Source: Oceaniferula flava (GTDB taxonomy: Bacteria > Verrucomicrobiota > Verrucomicrobiia > Verrucomicrobiales > Akkermansiaceae). Taken from it: DNA of 64,000 bases. Where the stretch lies: positions 186,001 to 250,000 of the forward strand of contig NZ_JAFBGL010000005.1 in the NCBI RefSeq assembly GCF_016811075.1. The letters are read 5' to 3'. Below the pieces are notes generated by a model. That model worked only from the letters and a program-made list of their open reading frames with translations. It ran no database searches and was not told where the DNA came from. Shown here piece after piece: positions 18,506-26,718 of the stretch; position 1 is the stretch's first letter, and every line of letters begins with the position of its first letter. A program made the position numbers and the translations under genes.

Positions 18506-19123
18506 ATGCGTATTACTCTGTTAGCGATCACCTTGTTAAGCGGCTGCCTGCACGCCGCACCGACTGTATTTCTCGAGAAAAAAGGCCTCGTTGTCATCGA
18601 GGCCGAGTCAACCACGTCGCGTCTCGGCAAGTGGGTGAAAAAGTCCAGCGTCAAGGGGTTCACTGGCGACGCGCATCTTGAGTTCACCGGCAACAAACCG
18701 GAGACCGGCCCGCCTAAGTCGCCATTGAAATACACCTTCAAGGTTAGCAAGGGCGGCAAGTATTCCTTTTCCATCCGTGCCCATAAACGCCTGATCAGTG
18801 ATCGGCAGGATATTTGCAACGATTGTTATGTCCGCCTCGAGGGCGACTTTGAATCGGGCAACAAGACACCTCTCAAACTGCTAAAAAAGGACACCAAAAT
18901 GTTCGGCGGCAAGTCAGAGGGCTGGGGCTATACCGCGAAGCTGGATGACAAGCATCAGAAACACACACCCGTCTATCAGCTCAAGGCAGGTGAGACCTAC
19001 ACCTTGGTCGTTTCCGGTCGGTCACAGAATTTTAATATCGATCGCTTTGTCTTCGCTCACGAAGACAGCAGCATGAAGGCGGCCCAGAAGAAGTTGCCTA
19101 AGGAAAGCCGCACCGGATCATGA
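18506..19123 (+). CDS. Exported carbohydrate-binding-module-like protein
   Basis: 205 residues starting MRITLLAITLLSGCLHAAP. The LSGC could act as a lipobox (Cys14) or HAA as an ordinary cleavage site. The mature part begins LVVIEAEST and continues LEFTGNKPETGPP, FKVSKGGKYSFSIRAHK and YTLVVSGRSQNFNIDRFVF. The opening EAE motif and closing FNIDR-type strand are the usual frame of CBM6/CBM35-like beta-sandwich domains. There is no catalytic domain. It overlaps the PL7 lyase by four bases (ATGA), so the two are translationally coupled; a role in presenting polysaccharide to the lyase is an inference. Two cysteines in ICNDCYV may form a disulfide or bind metal. Confidence 0.65.
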   Translation: MRITLLAITLLSGCLHAAPTVFLEKKGLVVIEAESTTSRLGKWVKKSSVKGFTGDAHLEFTGNKPETGPPKSPLKYTFKVSKGGKYSFSIRAHKRLISDRQDICNDCYVRLEGDFESGNKTPLKLLKKDTKMFGGKSEGWGYTAKLDDKHQKHTPVYQLKAGETYTLVVSGRSQNFNIDRFVFAHEDSSMKAAQKKLPKESRTGS

Positions 19124-19866
19124 AGAGGACTATCGTCAAGGTCCTGCCATGGATGATGGCGGTATTTCCACTGAGTGCCTGCGCCGCGGCTCCCCCCGGC
19201 CAGCTGCTTGACCTGTCGTCGTGGAAGCTCACTCTGCCAGTGGACGTGGCGAAGCCGCTTGGCTCTCCGGACGAGATCAAGTCACCGGAGCTCAAGAATT
19301 TTGCGCACCAACGGTATTTTTTCGTCGAGAACGGCGCGGTGATATTCCGAGCCCCCTGTGGTGGAGCCACTACCAAAAACTCAAAATACCCACGCTGCGA
19401 GCTGCGCGAAATGTCTGCCGATGGAACGTCGCGCGCCGCCTGGGACACCAGAGCCAGTCTAGTGCGCTCGATGACGCTACAGGCGAGTATCACGAAGACG
19501 CCGAAGGTGAAACGTCACGTCGTCTGTGCCCAGATTCACGATGCCGATGACGACCTGATGATGGTTCGGCTGGAGGGCGACAAGTTGTTTATTGAGCGCA
19601 ACAAAATCGGTGATGTTCTACTCCAAGATGGCTACCGTTTGGGAGATTCATTTTCCGTCAAAATCGAGGCCGGAAAGGGGCGGGTCAAAGTCTGGTATAA
19701 TGGCGAACTGAAGATGGACTGGGAGGTTGCGAAGCGGGGCTGTTATTTCAAGGCTGGCTGTTACACCCAATCCAATCCTGAAAAAGGAGACCGTGCAGAC
19801 GATTACGGCGAGGTGATCATTTCCAAGCTCAAGCTCGAGACGCAAAAAAACCACCCTAACGAGTAG
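19120..19866 (+). CDS. Polysaccharide lyase family 7 (alginate lyase type), probable lipoprotein
   Basis: 248 residues. The signal peptide ends in FPLSAC, a lipobox with Cys21. The mature domain is a complete PL7 jelly roll beginning LDLSSWKLTLPVD. All three catalytic strands are visible: RCELR (92-96, the family RxELR), QIH (Q138-H140) and YFKAGCY (209-215, with catalytic Tyr). PL7 enzymes cleave alginate, a brown-algal or bacterial uronate polymer, by beta-elimination. The isoleucine in QIH is associated in the literature with guluronate-containing substrates. As a lipoprotein it would sit on the outer membrane. It is coupled to the CBM-like gene upstream. The terminator of the convergent PEP-CTERM gene lies inside its last codons. 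Confidence 0.9.
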   Translation: MKRTIVKVLPWMMAVFPLSACAAAPPGQLLDLSSWKLTLPVDVAKPLGSPDEIKSPELKNFAHQRYFFVENGAVIFRAPCGGATTKNSKYPRCELREMSADGTSRAAWDTRASLVRSMTLQASITKTPKVKRHVVCAQIHDADDDLMMVRLEGDKLFIERNKIGDVLLQDGYRLGDSFSVKIEAGKGRVKVWYNGELKMDWEVAKRGCYFKAGCYTQSNPEKGDRADDYGEVIISKLKLETQKNHPNE

Positions 19867-19871
19867 GGTGG
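19844..19871 (-). terminator. Intrinsic terminator of the minus-strand PEP-CTERM gene, embedded in the PL7 3' end
   Basis: A perfect 7-base stem, CCACCCT/AGGGTGG (19851-19857 and 19865-19871), with a 7-base loop is followed on the minus strand by a run of seven T (19844-19850 read as A on plus). It lies 26 bases beyond the stop of the gene at 19897. The stem is in the terminal codons and stop of the convergent PL7 gene. On the plus strand there is no T-run, so it should act mainly on minus-strand transcripts. Confidence 0.85.
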
Positions 19872-19896
19872 CTGAAAGAGAGTTTCCGGAAGTTAC

Positions 19897-20910
19897 CTAT
19901 TTCCGACGGCGCATCAGCAGTGCCAGTCCTCCGAGTCCCAGTAAGGCCGTGGATGATGGCTCAGGCACGTAAGTGACGGTGAGCAGTCCGTTGGGGCCGC
20001 TGTTATCAACGGTGAAGCTCCAGCCCGCTGCTTCATCACCGGCAGCCAGTTCCAAGCCTTCATCCGTAATGGCTGCTCCTTCCAGCTCCATGAGCGTCCA
20101 GGTGCCAGGGGTGGCGACGGTATCGTAGAAGCTCATGTCCAAGATAGAGCCATCGGCGAAGGTGGCAAATTGGCCGCCATCATCGTCGACGTTATCGACA
20201 AAGATCTGCTCCACGCCATCGGCACCTATTCCCATGCTTAGGGTGCCTCCGGCGGTCTGCCACCAGAAGCCGTCGAGGCTGCCATTGGAGCCGATGTTGA
20301 TATCGATCCCTTGTTGGGAGTCGCCGGTTCCCATAATCTGGAACGTTCCGCCTGCGCCAATTTCTACGCCGGCCCGGGTATTCAGGGTGCCGCGGCTGAT
20401 GTCGAGTATGCCGGTGCCGCCATTGGTTCCAATCGCCAGTGAGCTTTTTACTGGAGAGCCAGCCATCGCATTGCCGTCACGGAAGACGGTCAAGGTTCCG
20501 GACAATAAACTGTATGAGCCATTGCCTCCTGTGCCGTTACCGATGGAAAGCATGTGACCGATGTCCCATTGGGCATTCCCCTGGTGCTTGACGGTTCCTG
20601 CACTGCCATTGCCGATATAATTTCGGACATTGGAACCTGATAGGCTGTCCGAGTGGCTATTGCCATTCAATTCGAGCGTCGACCCGCCGTTGACATCGGT
20701 TTTATTCACCGTAACACCAGAGAATCGAATGGTGGTATCGCCATTGTCGATCACCGCTGTGCCATTGGCTGCTGCGTCGTCGTCCCAGTTGGTATCGGTG
20801 CTCCAAAAAGGAGTCCCGCCGCCGCCATCCCAGATGGCTCCTTGGGCATGCGTGATGGCAAAGATACAGCCGATGGCTGCTATTTTAAAGTTTGGGGATT
20901 TCTTAATCAT
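19897..20910 (-). CDS. Exported PEP-CTERM protein with autotransporter-like repeats
   Basis: 337 residues from the ATG at 20910, which places a signal peptide (MIKKSPNFKIAAIGCIFAI, cleavage near HAQGA) at the start; an ATG 57 bases upstream would add 19 polar residues. The body is rich in Gly, Asn, Ser and Thr and contains repeats of the type LSIGNGTGGNGSYSLLSGTL and LDISRGTLNTRAGVEIGAGG, which suggest a right-handed beta-helix as in passenger-type repeat proteins. The C-terminus is the VPEPSSTALLGLGGLALLMR-type tail. It is similar in plan, signal region and upstream DNA to the next gene (21150-22253). Probably surface or matrix associated; no enzymatic motif. Confidence 0.85.
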   Translation of the reverse strand: MIKKSPNFKIAAIGCIFAITHAQGAIWDGGGGTPFWSTDTNWDDDAAANGTAVIDNGDTTIRFSGVTVNKTDVNGGSTLELNGNSHSDSLSGSNVRNYIGNGSAGTVKHQGNAQWDIGHMLSIGNGTGGNGSYSLLSGTLTVFRDGNAMAGSPVKSSLAIGTNGGTGILDISRGTLNTRAGVEIGAGGTFQIMGTGDSQQGIDINIGSNGSLDGFWWQTAGGTLSMGIGADGVEQIFVDNVDDDGGQFATFADGSILDMSFYDTVATPGTWTLMELEGAAITDEGLELAAGDEAAGWSFTVDNSGPNGLLTVTYVPEPSSTALLGLGGLALLMRRRK

Positions 20911-20954
20911 ATGTGTGTGGTAGTTGCGTGCTGTTAGGATGCTTGAATCAGAGC

Positions 20955-20990
20955 TGCTAGCACTCACTGAGTCAGTGATGATAGGCTGAG
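20955..20990 (-). promoter_or_regulatory. Upstream element shared with the neighbouring PEP-CTERM gene, including a 13-base palindrome
   Basis: A perfect palindrome, CACTGA-G-TCAGTG, lies at 20965-20977, about 55 bases upstream of the PEP-CTERM start at 20910. The surrounding bases (GCTAGCA, TGAG, ATGATGATAG in order) reappear with a shorter spacing upstream of the gene starting at 22253 (about 22295-22320). Both genes also have a CACACA run directly before the start codon. Shared upstream DNA suggests common regulation or recent duplication. No bound factor is known. Confidence 0.4.
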
Positions 20991-21093
20991 ATCAAGGTTG
21001 ATTAAATTCAGCAATGACTATGCCAAGGGAAGTTAGCTAACAAATTATGACACAGATAGTCAGGTGGTGTTGGCTGTTCAAAACCAGAGCATC

Positions 21094-21125
21094 AAAAAAA
21101 AGCCGCACTGCAGAGCAGAGCGGCT
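21094..21125 (-). terminator. Intrinsic terminator of the second minus-strand PEP-CTERM gene
   Basis: Arms AGCCGC (21101-21106) and GCGGCT (21120-21125) continue, after a one-base mismatch, into an inner CTGC/GCAG stem. On the minus strand the hairpin is followed by eight T (plus-strand A-run 21094-21101). It lies 24 bases beyond the stop of the gene at 21150, so this gene is transcribed separately from the PEP-CTERM gene at 19897-20910. Confidence 0.85.
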
Positions 21126-21149
21126 TGAATGTGAGGATGAACTGAGGGC

Positions 21150-22253
21150 CTACTTTCTGCGGCGCAAGATCAGAGCAAGTCCACCAAGACCGAGAAGGGC
21201 GGCGGAGGAGGGTTCTGGGACGTAAGTCACCACCAGTGAATCTGCCTGCGTTGTGCCGCCGGTATCAACGAACTCGAAGCTCCAGTTGCTATCGACACCA
21301 GGATCCAAAGCCAGCCCACCATCTTCAAACAGGAAGTCTTCACCCCAGCTCATCAGCGTCCATGAGCCTGCCTGAGCAGCACCGCTAAAGCCAAGGTTGA
21401 GCAAGGCTCCAGCTTCGAAGGATACCCGGCCATCCGTTGGTGTGCCATGATCGTAAATTTCAATCGTGCTCAGGGAGAAGCCATCGGAGCTGTCAATGGT
21501 CGCTCCGAGTGTGCTGCCATCACCACTTTGGAGCCACTTGCCATCGGAACCAGAGTTTAGGAAGCCCAACTGAACAGTGGCGTTGCCTCCGATGATGTTG
21601 AAGTTGCCGGTGCCGGTATTCGTAGAGTTGAAACCACCAAGCATGAGGCCAAAGCGATCCTGGTAGGTTCCTGATCCGGAAACATTGATATTACCTGTCG
21701 CATTGCCTTGCCCCGCGATGGTGCTGACACTGATCGAGTTGGCTGTTAGGCCTCGTGAACCTTTGTAGGTGCCGCTGTCAGAGATATTGAGTGTTCCTAC
21801 GGAGTTACTATCGATGCCAACGCGTGTGCCACCACCCACGTCGATTGTTCCGGTGCCAGAGATATTGACCGTTCCGGTCTGGCCTTTGCCTCCATAGGTG
21901 TATCGGGTATTCTGTCCTGTTCCTTGGAGTGTTCCGGCGGAAACATTCAGCACCCCGCCAGTGCCTGAGCCGGTGCCGGTTTGGGAAGAAACGTAAATAG
22001 CGTTGACCTGCTGTGTTCCTGCAGCGTTGTAGTTGGCAACATTGGTGGCTCCGCCGTTGAACTCAGTAGGGATGGTGTTATCGGGGGACATTGTGGGGAC
22101 GAGTCCGGTGTCTTTATCGAGCCAGTTGTTGACATTGGTGAAGTCGTTCGCATCAAATGCTCCGGTCCAGATGTAGTTGGCTGCGTGAGCGTTGGTGGCT
22201 GCGAAGATACAGCCAAGAGCTGTAGTCTTAATAATCGTTCTAGTTATACTCAT
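21150..22253 (-). CDS. Exported PEP-CTERM protein, beta-helix-like
   Basis: 367 residues. The signal peptide MSITRTIIKTTALGCIFAAT is cleaved near NAHAAN. Its middle part shows about eight short repeats around G-T-x-N-I-S-G/D-S-G-T (for example GTVNISGTGTIDVGGGTR, GTLNISDSGTYKGSRG), the hallmark of autotransporter-associated or parallel beta-helix repeats. A Trp-containing YIWTGAFDANDFTNVNNW opening is typical of this protein class ('W.....NW'). It ends in VPEPSSAALLGLGGLALILR plus RRK. It is a paralogue of the gene at 19897, with the same signal-region pattern (ALGCIFA / AIGCIFA) and a related upstream region. Likely extracellular and matrix bound; function unknown. Confidence 0.87.
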   Translation of the reverse strand: MSITRTIIKTTALGCIFAATNAHAANYIWTGAFDANDFTNVNNWLDKDTGLVPTMSPDNTIPTEFNGGATNVANYNAAGTQQVNAIYVSSQTGTGSGTGGVLNVSAGTLQGTGQNTRYTYGGKGQTGTVNISGTGTIDVGGGTRVGIDSNSVGTLNISDSGTYKGSRGLTANSISVSTIAGQGNATGNINVSGSGTYQDRFGLMLGGFNSTNTGTGNFNIIGGNATVQLGFLNSGSDGKWLQSGDGSTLGATIDSSDGFSLSTIEIYDHGTPTDGRVSFEAGALLNLGFSGAAQAGSWTLMSWGEDFLFEDGGLALDPGVDSNWSFEFVDTGGTTQADSLVVTYVPEPSSAALLGLGGLALILRRRK

Positions 22254-22384
22254 TGTGTGTGTATTTGGGTTTTAATCTAGCCTTTATGAATTGAGCTAGC
22301 ATTGAGTATGATGATAGCTCATGAAGGTGGTGTATATAAAAAAAGAAGTCATCTTTTTGATAATCAAAGGACAACGACTGAAAC

Positions 22385-25300
22385 CTATTCCACCTTGATA
22401 CGGAAAAAGGCTTTCTCACTCGGCACGATTACCGATGGGGCGGGGCTCAGAGTGATCATTAATTGTCCCTCGACGATCTCGCTGCTTTCCGTGAACTCAA
22501 CGTCCACAAAAGAGGTTTGGAGGTCGCCCATTTGCAGGAAGTAGCTGTGGCCAGCTGCCGAGTTCCAAGGGAATGTGAGAGAGGGGTGAATCGTGTCTCC
22601 CGTGAAATGAACCGGATTTGACCCCGGCTCCTGCGGGGAACTACCAAAGGCGTGTTCTAACAAGTTGACGATGCCATCGCCGTCCGGGTCGGCTGTTTTT
22701 TCATACACCAAAGGATCGGCGCGCTCGATATCGCTGAAGTAATCATACATGAACTGCTCGTAGCTTGAGCGAATGCGGACGGCGTAGGGTTTGCCGTAGC
22801 CGATGGATTCGCTGAAGCCGCTACCCGCATGCAGTCCTGAAACGGAGATTAAAAAGCGATCGTCGACGTCATCGCCCAAAGTCACTTCAGGTTCCACCAT
22901 GGCAGTGATGTCGTCCAAGGTGAAGCTTGAGCTGCTGAAGTTGGCTTCGGTGACTGTGGCGACGGTCTCTAATCCGCTGGTCACAATGTCATCAATGAAC
23001 CAGCCTTGGCTGGATGAATTTCCGGACACGATACTGCTGTTCCGCAGGGGTTCGTGCTGGTAGCGGAAACGCAGTTCGAAGCAGCGTCCAGCCAAGCCTG
23101 AGATATCGACCACGCGAGTGGTAAAATCAGCTTCCGCGCTGCCACCTCGTTGCACCCAAAGCGACTGCCAGGTGACGCCGTCAAAGGAAACCTGCAGCTC
23201 GGCAAACTGACCGGTGGTGCTACTGCGGAGTCGACTGGAAAAGTGCAGCGTCGCCCCTTGTGTTGCGTAATATTTGTTAGGAAGTGTTAGGGTGACGCTC
23301 TGCTGCGTTGCACTGTGTGCCAGTTGGTAGGACTGGTTGCCCTGACTCACGGTGGCAGACTGTAGTGGAGCATAACCATTGCCATCGTGGATCAGGTAGG
23401 AACTCGCTTCTTCGGCATCGAAGCCGACGGCCGTGGTGCTCGTCTTGGAAATTTTCAACCACTCCGGGGCGACGTCCACATCCGTGGCCACGGTGAATGT
23501 GTGGGCGGCACCGGTGGTGACTTCGGTGGGGCCTCCCAGCACGGGCAGACTGACCAGCTGGGCCACGCCGATGGCTTTTTCACCACTACCTGAGTAGAAT
23601 AAGTAAGTCCGGCCATCATTATCCTCCAGGACGCTGGGGTCTCGAAGTTCGTGCATGGGGTCATCAGCCCCGCCAGCCCCTGAGATGCTCAATGGAAGAT
23701 TGGCACCTTCCCAATTTTCCTCAGGTCGCAATAACTCTTGGCTTGGGAATACGCCGTGCCAGTCTTCGAAAGACAGCTCGCTTCCTGATGGTAGATTGGC
23801 AAAATCGAAGGTGGAAATCTTCACACGTTCGCCGATCTCACCCTTGTTGGTGTAGAATGCGTAAAGCAGTCCATCGCGCTTGAGCACGCCGAAGTGTCGA
23901 GGACGCAGGGCCCCTAAGTCATTGCCCCAATCTAGCCAGCCACGGCTCTCGGTTTCATCGGTAAAGGGTTTTGGGCCCTGATCCCAGTATCGGCTGGTGT
24001 GATTGTAGCTGGCATTGGGCACAAGTGGATCCAGAGGGACATTGGAGCTATCGACGGGTGCTCCGTAGAGGTCACCGGTATTAGTCAGGGCATACTGGCG
24101 GCCTCCTTCTTCGAAAATGCGGAAGTAGCTTTCGCCGTAATTCACGGAGAGCACGCCGTGTCCGGATTGCCCGGCACGGCTGTCACCACCGCTAGGCATG
24201 TTAAAATTGAGGCCGTCAGACGATGTGGCGGAGATAGTTCGTTGAGACCTGCTGTTACTACGGCCCTCAGACGTGAACCAGACCTGACCATGGAAATACA
24301 TGATGATTCGCTGGTTGGTGTCGTCGATGAGAACGTCAGGTGAAGCAATATGGCCATCGATCATCAATCCATCGCCGGCATCGATCTCATCATCATCGCC
24401 GAGGCTAAGCACGCCTCGATCTCCAATGTCTGGGTAGGTGTTTTCATTCATTCTGAAACCTGTCCATGGTCCCTCAATGTTGGCCGCCCAAGCCATGCGG
24501 ATGTAGTTTCCAGAGTGATCGGCAAAGTAGAGATAATAGACAGCAGTGGGGTCAGCACGTTCGTTGGCAGGGATCCAGTTAGGGATGCGGATGCAGGAGG
24601 CTCCGTTGAGGTTTTCGATGTTATCTCCCGTGGCTCCTTGGGAGATACTCCAGGACTCGTCGAGAATAGGCAGCTTGTTGTTCATCCTCCGGGTATGAAA
24701 CAGCAGGCCCGGACTAACAGCTCCGAGCATTTCTGCCACGCTGTCATCGTTGAAAATTGTGGACGAGAGGCTTTCGCTGCCTACGGATTGCCATTTGGAC
24801 GGGTTTACCACGTCGAGGGAGTAGTCGCTGATTGCCTTGCCGTTGCGGTTGATATCGGGGAATTCCGCGTCGTCGATTTCTCCCATATTGATGTTTCCCA
24901 ACACCACATTGAGCACGCTGGGTAAGGCCGACTCTCCACTCTCGCCCCAGCCGCCGGAACCTTCGTAATCGAGGCCGAAAATGAGCTGACCGTTCAGGTA
25001 ATCGTTGCCACCGCTGTCCACGATGGTCCCTTGGGCGAGAAAAATTTGCTCTCCCTGATTGGTCAGTGCAAAATTACCGGATCGCGTGCAGCTGCCGATA
25101 TTCGGACTGGGAGTCGAGGCGGTGACGTCCGGAATGGTGATCACTGTGCCGGGGGGCAGCGCGCTGGAGCCATTGGTCCAGGTGATCGAACGTAAACTTT
25201 CGTAGGAACCGCCAGCAAGACCTTGGCCCGTTCCATCTCCTCCTCCGCTGTAGTCGGCATCAATAAGGATCAACGATTCTCCCGCGGCGAGCTCGACCCA

Positions 25301-25456
25301 GGTGACAAAGCTAATCGAATCGCTCGGCGATTGTGAGGATTTATAACCGACAATCATCAGGTCGCCCGGCGAGTGAGCCACCGCCTGGCCGACGGTGAGT
25401 AAGACACAGAGGGCGGCTAGAGCCGGTTTGAGAGGAAATAAGAAGGGGCAGCGCAT
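22385..25456 (-). CDS. Large exported protein with a five-bladed-propeller (GH43-like) central region
   Basis: 1,023 residues from the ATG at 25456, which begins a signal peptide (cleavage near QAVAHS); a TTG at 25480 would add eight residues. Residues about 30-240 form a beta domain with WVELAAGESLILIDADYSGG and ITWTNGSSALPPGTVI, a module seen in exported bacterial proteins. Residues about 260-640 contain repeats of propeller blades (YYLYFADHSGNYIRMAWA, SPDVLIDDTNQRIIMYFHG, LRDPSVLEDNDGRTYLFYSG), a pattern of GH43/GH117-like glycosidase folds. A jelly-roll region follows (about 700-850), then TADPDGDGIVNLLEHAFGS, a C-terminal module common in Verrucomicrobia. There is no PEP-CTERM tail. A glycosidase role is possible but the catalytic acids were not identified with confidence. 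Confidence 0.68.
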   Translation of the reverse strand: MRCPFLFPLKPALAALCVLLTVGQAVAHSPGDLMIVGYKSSQSPSDSISFVTWVELAAGESLILIDADYSGGGDGTGQGLAGGSYESLRSITWTNGSSALPPGTVITIPDVTASTPSPNIGSCTRSGNFALTNQGEQIFLAQGTIVDSGGNDYLNGQLIFGLDYEGSGGWGESGESALPSVLNVVLGNINMGEIDDAEFPDINRNGKAISDYSLDVVNPSKWQSVGSESLSSTIFNDDSVAEMLGAVSPGLLFHTRRMNNKLPILDESWSISQGATGDNIENLNGASCIRIPNWIPANERADPTAVYYLYFADHSGNYIRMAWAANIEGPWTGFRMNENTYPDIGDRGVLSLGDDDEIDAGDGLMIDGHIASPDVLIDDTNQRIIMYFHGQVWFTSEGRSNSRSQRTISATSSDGLNFNMPSGGDSRAGQSGHGVLSVNYGESYFRIFEEGGRQYALTNTGDLYGAPVDSSNVPLDPLVPNASYNHTSRYWDQGPKPFTDETESRGWLDWGNDLGALRPRHFGVLKRDGLLYAFYTNKGEIGERVKISTFDFANLPSGSELSFEDWHGVFPSQELLRPEENWEGANLPLSISGAGGADDPMHELRDPSVLEDNDGRTYLFYSGSGEKAIGVAQLVSLPVLGGPTEVTTGAAHTFTVATDVDVAPEWLKISKTSTTAVGFDAEEASSYLIHDGNGYAPLQSATVSQGNQSYQLAHSATQQSVTLTLPNKYYATQGATLHFSSRLRSSTTGQFAELQVSFDGVTWQSLWVQRGGSAEADFTTRVVDISGLAGRCFELRFRYQHEPLRNSSIVSGNSSSQGWFIDDIVTSGLETVATVTEANFSSSSFTLDDITAMVEPEVTLGDDVDDRFLISVSGLHAGSGFSESIGYGKPYAVRIRSSYEQFMYDYFSDIERADPLVYEKTADPDGDGIVNLLEHAFGSSPQEPGSNPVHFTGDTIHPSLTFPWNSAAGHSYFLQMGDLQTSFVDVEFTESSEIVEGQLMITLSPAPSVIVPSEKAFFRIKVE

Positions 25457-25480
25457 AGGGGATTCAGAGTGAGCAATCAA

Positions 25481-25875
25481 AAAGCTGAGCTAATTGAACA
25501 TGAATCGACAGGAAAAAGTCGGCTTATACTGTCACCCCATCACGCAAGCTCTTACATGGGAATTTGTGGGGCTTTGATGGAAGCTTGGTATCCTGTGCTC
25601 GATAGAGGGGGCGCCGGCATCTACAAATCTTCTAGTCAGGAAATGTGAGGCAACTCAGGAAGCAAAGAGTAAAGGTCCGGCCGTAGTATCTGCAGTCAGT
25701 CCATTGACATGGAACCAAATAAAAAAAGGAGACTATATATTTAGGAAGAGGCGTTTATTTCATTGACGTAAAGACGATATTTGCAGCATGTTAAGCTATC
25801 TTAATGGCCGTTAACTGAGAGATTATTTTTCATTCAAGTGAAATTATGGCATTAAGTTGAATACCCCCCAATACA
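25481..25875. other. AT-rich intergenic region between divergent exported-protein genes
   Basis: These 395 bases separate the minus-strand propeller gene from the plus-strand PEP-CTERM gene at 25876. The right half is markedly AT-rich and should hold promoters for both directions, but no confident -35/-10 pair was found. A 30-codon ORF beginning near 25556 shows no protein-like character. No RNA gene, hairpin with T-run or repeat was recognised. Confidence 0.5.
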
Positions 25876-26496
25876 ATGAAATTAATAGGAACTAGTGTGA
25901 TTACAGCAATGATTGCTGCGTCGTCTACAATTGGTGCCGCAGTTGTCACGTTTGATTTGACTAACAATGAAGGTGATAATTTCGATTTTAACGCCCCCAC
26001 AGGATCGTACACGCATGTGACCTCCGGATTCACGGGGGACTTTACAGCCATCGTGGCAGGAAGCACAGGGAATCTTAATGCACAAAGCACTTCATTTGGG
26101 GTCAATGCGGAGAATGGCTTTATACCAGATAACCCTAGTGATAATACGGGGCAATTAGATGCTGATCAAGGAGCTGAGAGTTTTACCATCCAGTTTTCTG
26201 GACCTGTAATAGCGACATTGACGCAAATAGATATCAGCAGTTTTGGTGGATCTGATGCTGGAACTTTAGATATTGGCGGAAACACTACAGCGATAGCTTC
26301 AGGATCGAGTACATTGATACCAGCACACACCAATCTGGTAGGTGAGACGCTTACGATCGCCTTTACTGCGGGAACAGCGGGGAACGGTTTCTCTGTCGAT
26401 ACTCTGACGTTCGATGTGCAGCCTATTCCAGAACCTAGCACTACAGCTCTTCTGGGGCTCGGAGGTTTGGCTCTTCTGATGCGTCGTCGCAAGTAG
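25876..26496 (+). CDS. Exported PEP-CTERM protein
   Basis: 206 residues. Signal peptide MKLIGTSVITAMIAASSTIG, cleavage near GAA. The single beta-rich domain (VVTFDLTNNEGDNFDFNAPT, FTIQFSGPVIATLTQIDISS, GFSVDTLTFDV) resembles small lectin/CBM-like sandwiches often found in PEP-CTERM proteins; no catalytic motif. The tail is IPEPSTTALLGLGGLALLMR plus RRK. The last 70 bases of the gene and the terminator that follows closely match those of the next PEP-CTERM gene (26719-27423), although the bodies differ. No SD motif precedes the ATG; the leader is C-rich (CCCCCC). Confidence 0.86.
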   Translation: MKLIGTSVITAMIAASSTIGAAVVTFDLTNNEGDNFDFNAPTGSYTHVTSGFTGDFTAIVAGSTGNLNAQSTSFGVNAENGFIPDNPSDNTGQLDADQGAESFTIQFSGPVIATLTQIDISSFGGSDAGTLDIGGNTTAIASGSSTLIPAHTNLVGETLTIAFTAGTAGNGFSVDTLTFDVQPIPEPSTTALLGLGGLALLMRRRK

Positions 26497-26522
26497 GTGG
26501 ACGCTTCGATTCAAAACTTTCA

Positions 26523-26548
26523 GGACGGGGCTTAGGCTCCGTCTTTTT
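26523..26548 (+). terminator. Intrinsic terminator after PEP-CTERM gene (copy 1)
   Basis: Stem GACGGGGC (26523-26530) and GCTCCGTC (26535-26542) with loop TTAG and a six-T run (26543-26548). One position inside the stem is a G-U pair. The same stem with loop TTCG occurs after the next PEP-CTERM gene, indicating shared ancestry of the 3' regions. Confidence 0.88.
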
Positions 26549-26718
26549 TGTTTAGTTTTTTAGTGAAATTATCCTGAAAGCATGGTGATGGATGACGGGA
26601 TAAAGCCGATTTTTCGTTGACGGGAATGTGCGAGATTTTGTTCTATATTCTAACTATTATTTATACTTTTTAGATTCAAGCAGTGCTGCCTATTTGCTCG
26701 TTCCAACCTCTACATGCT

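Noticed and set aside
21032-21041. Ten-base palindrome GTTAGCTAAC near the PEP-CTERM genes
   Set aside because: Ten-base palindromes are expected by chance in 64 kb, and it is not repeated near other genes.
25556-25648. 30-codon ORF in the gap before the PEP-CTERM gene at 25876
   Set aside because: No signal peptide, membrane helix or conserved pattern; likely chance.
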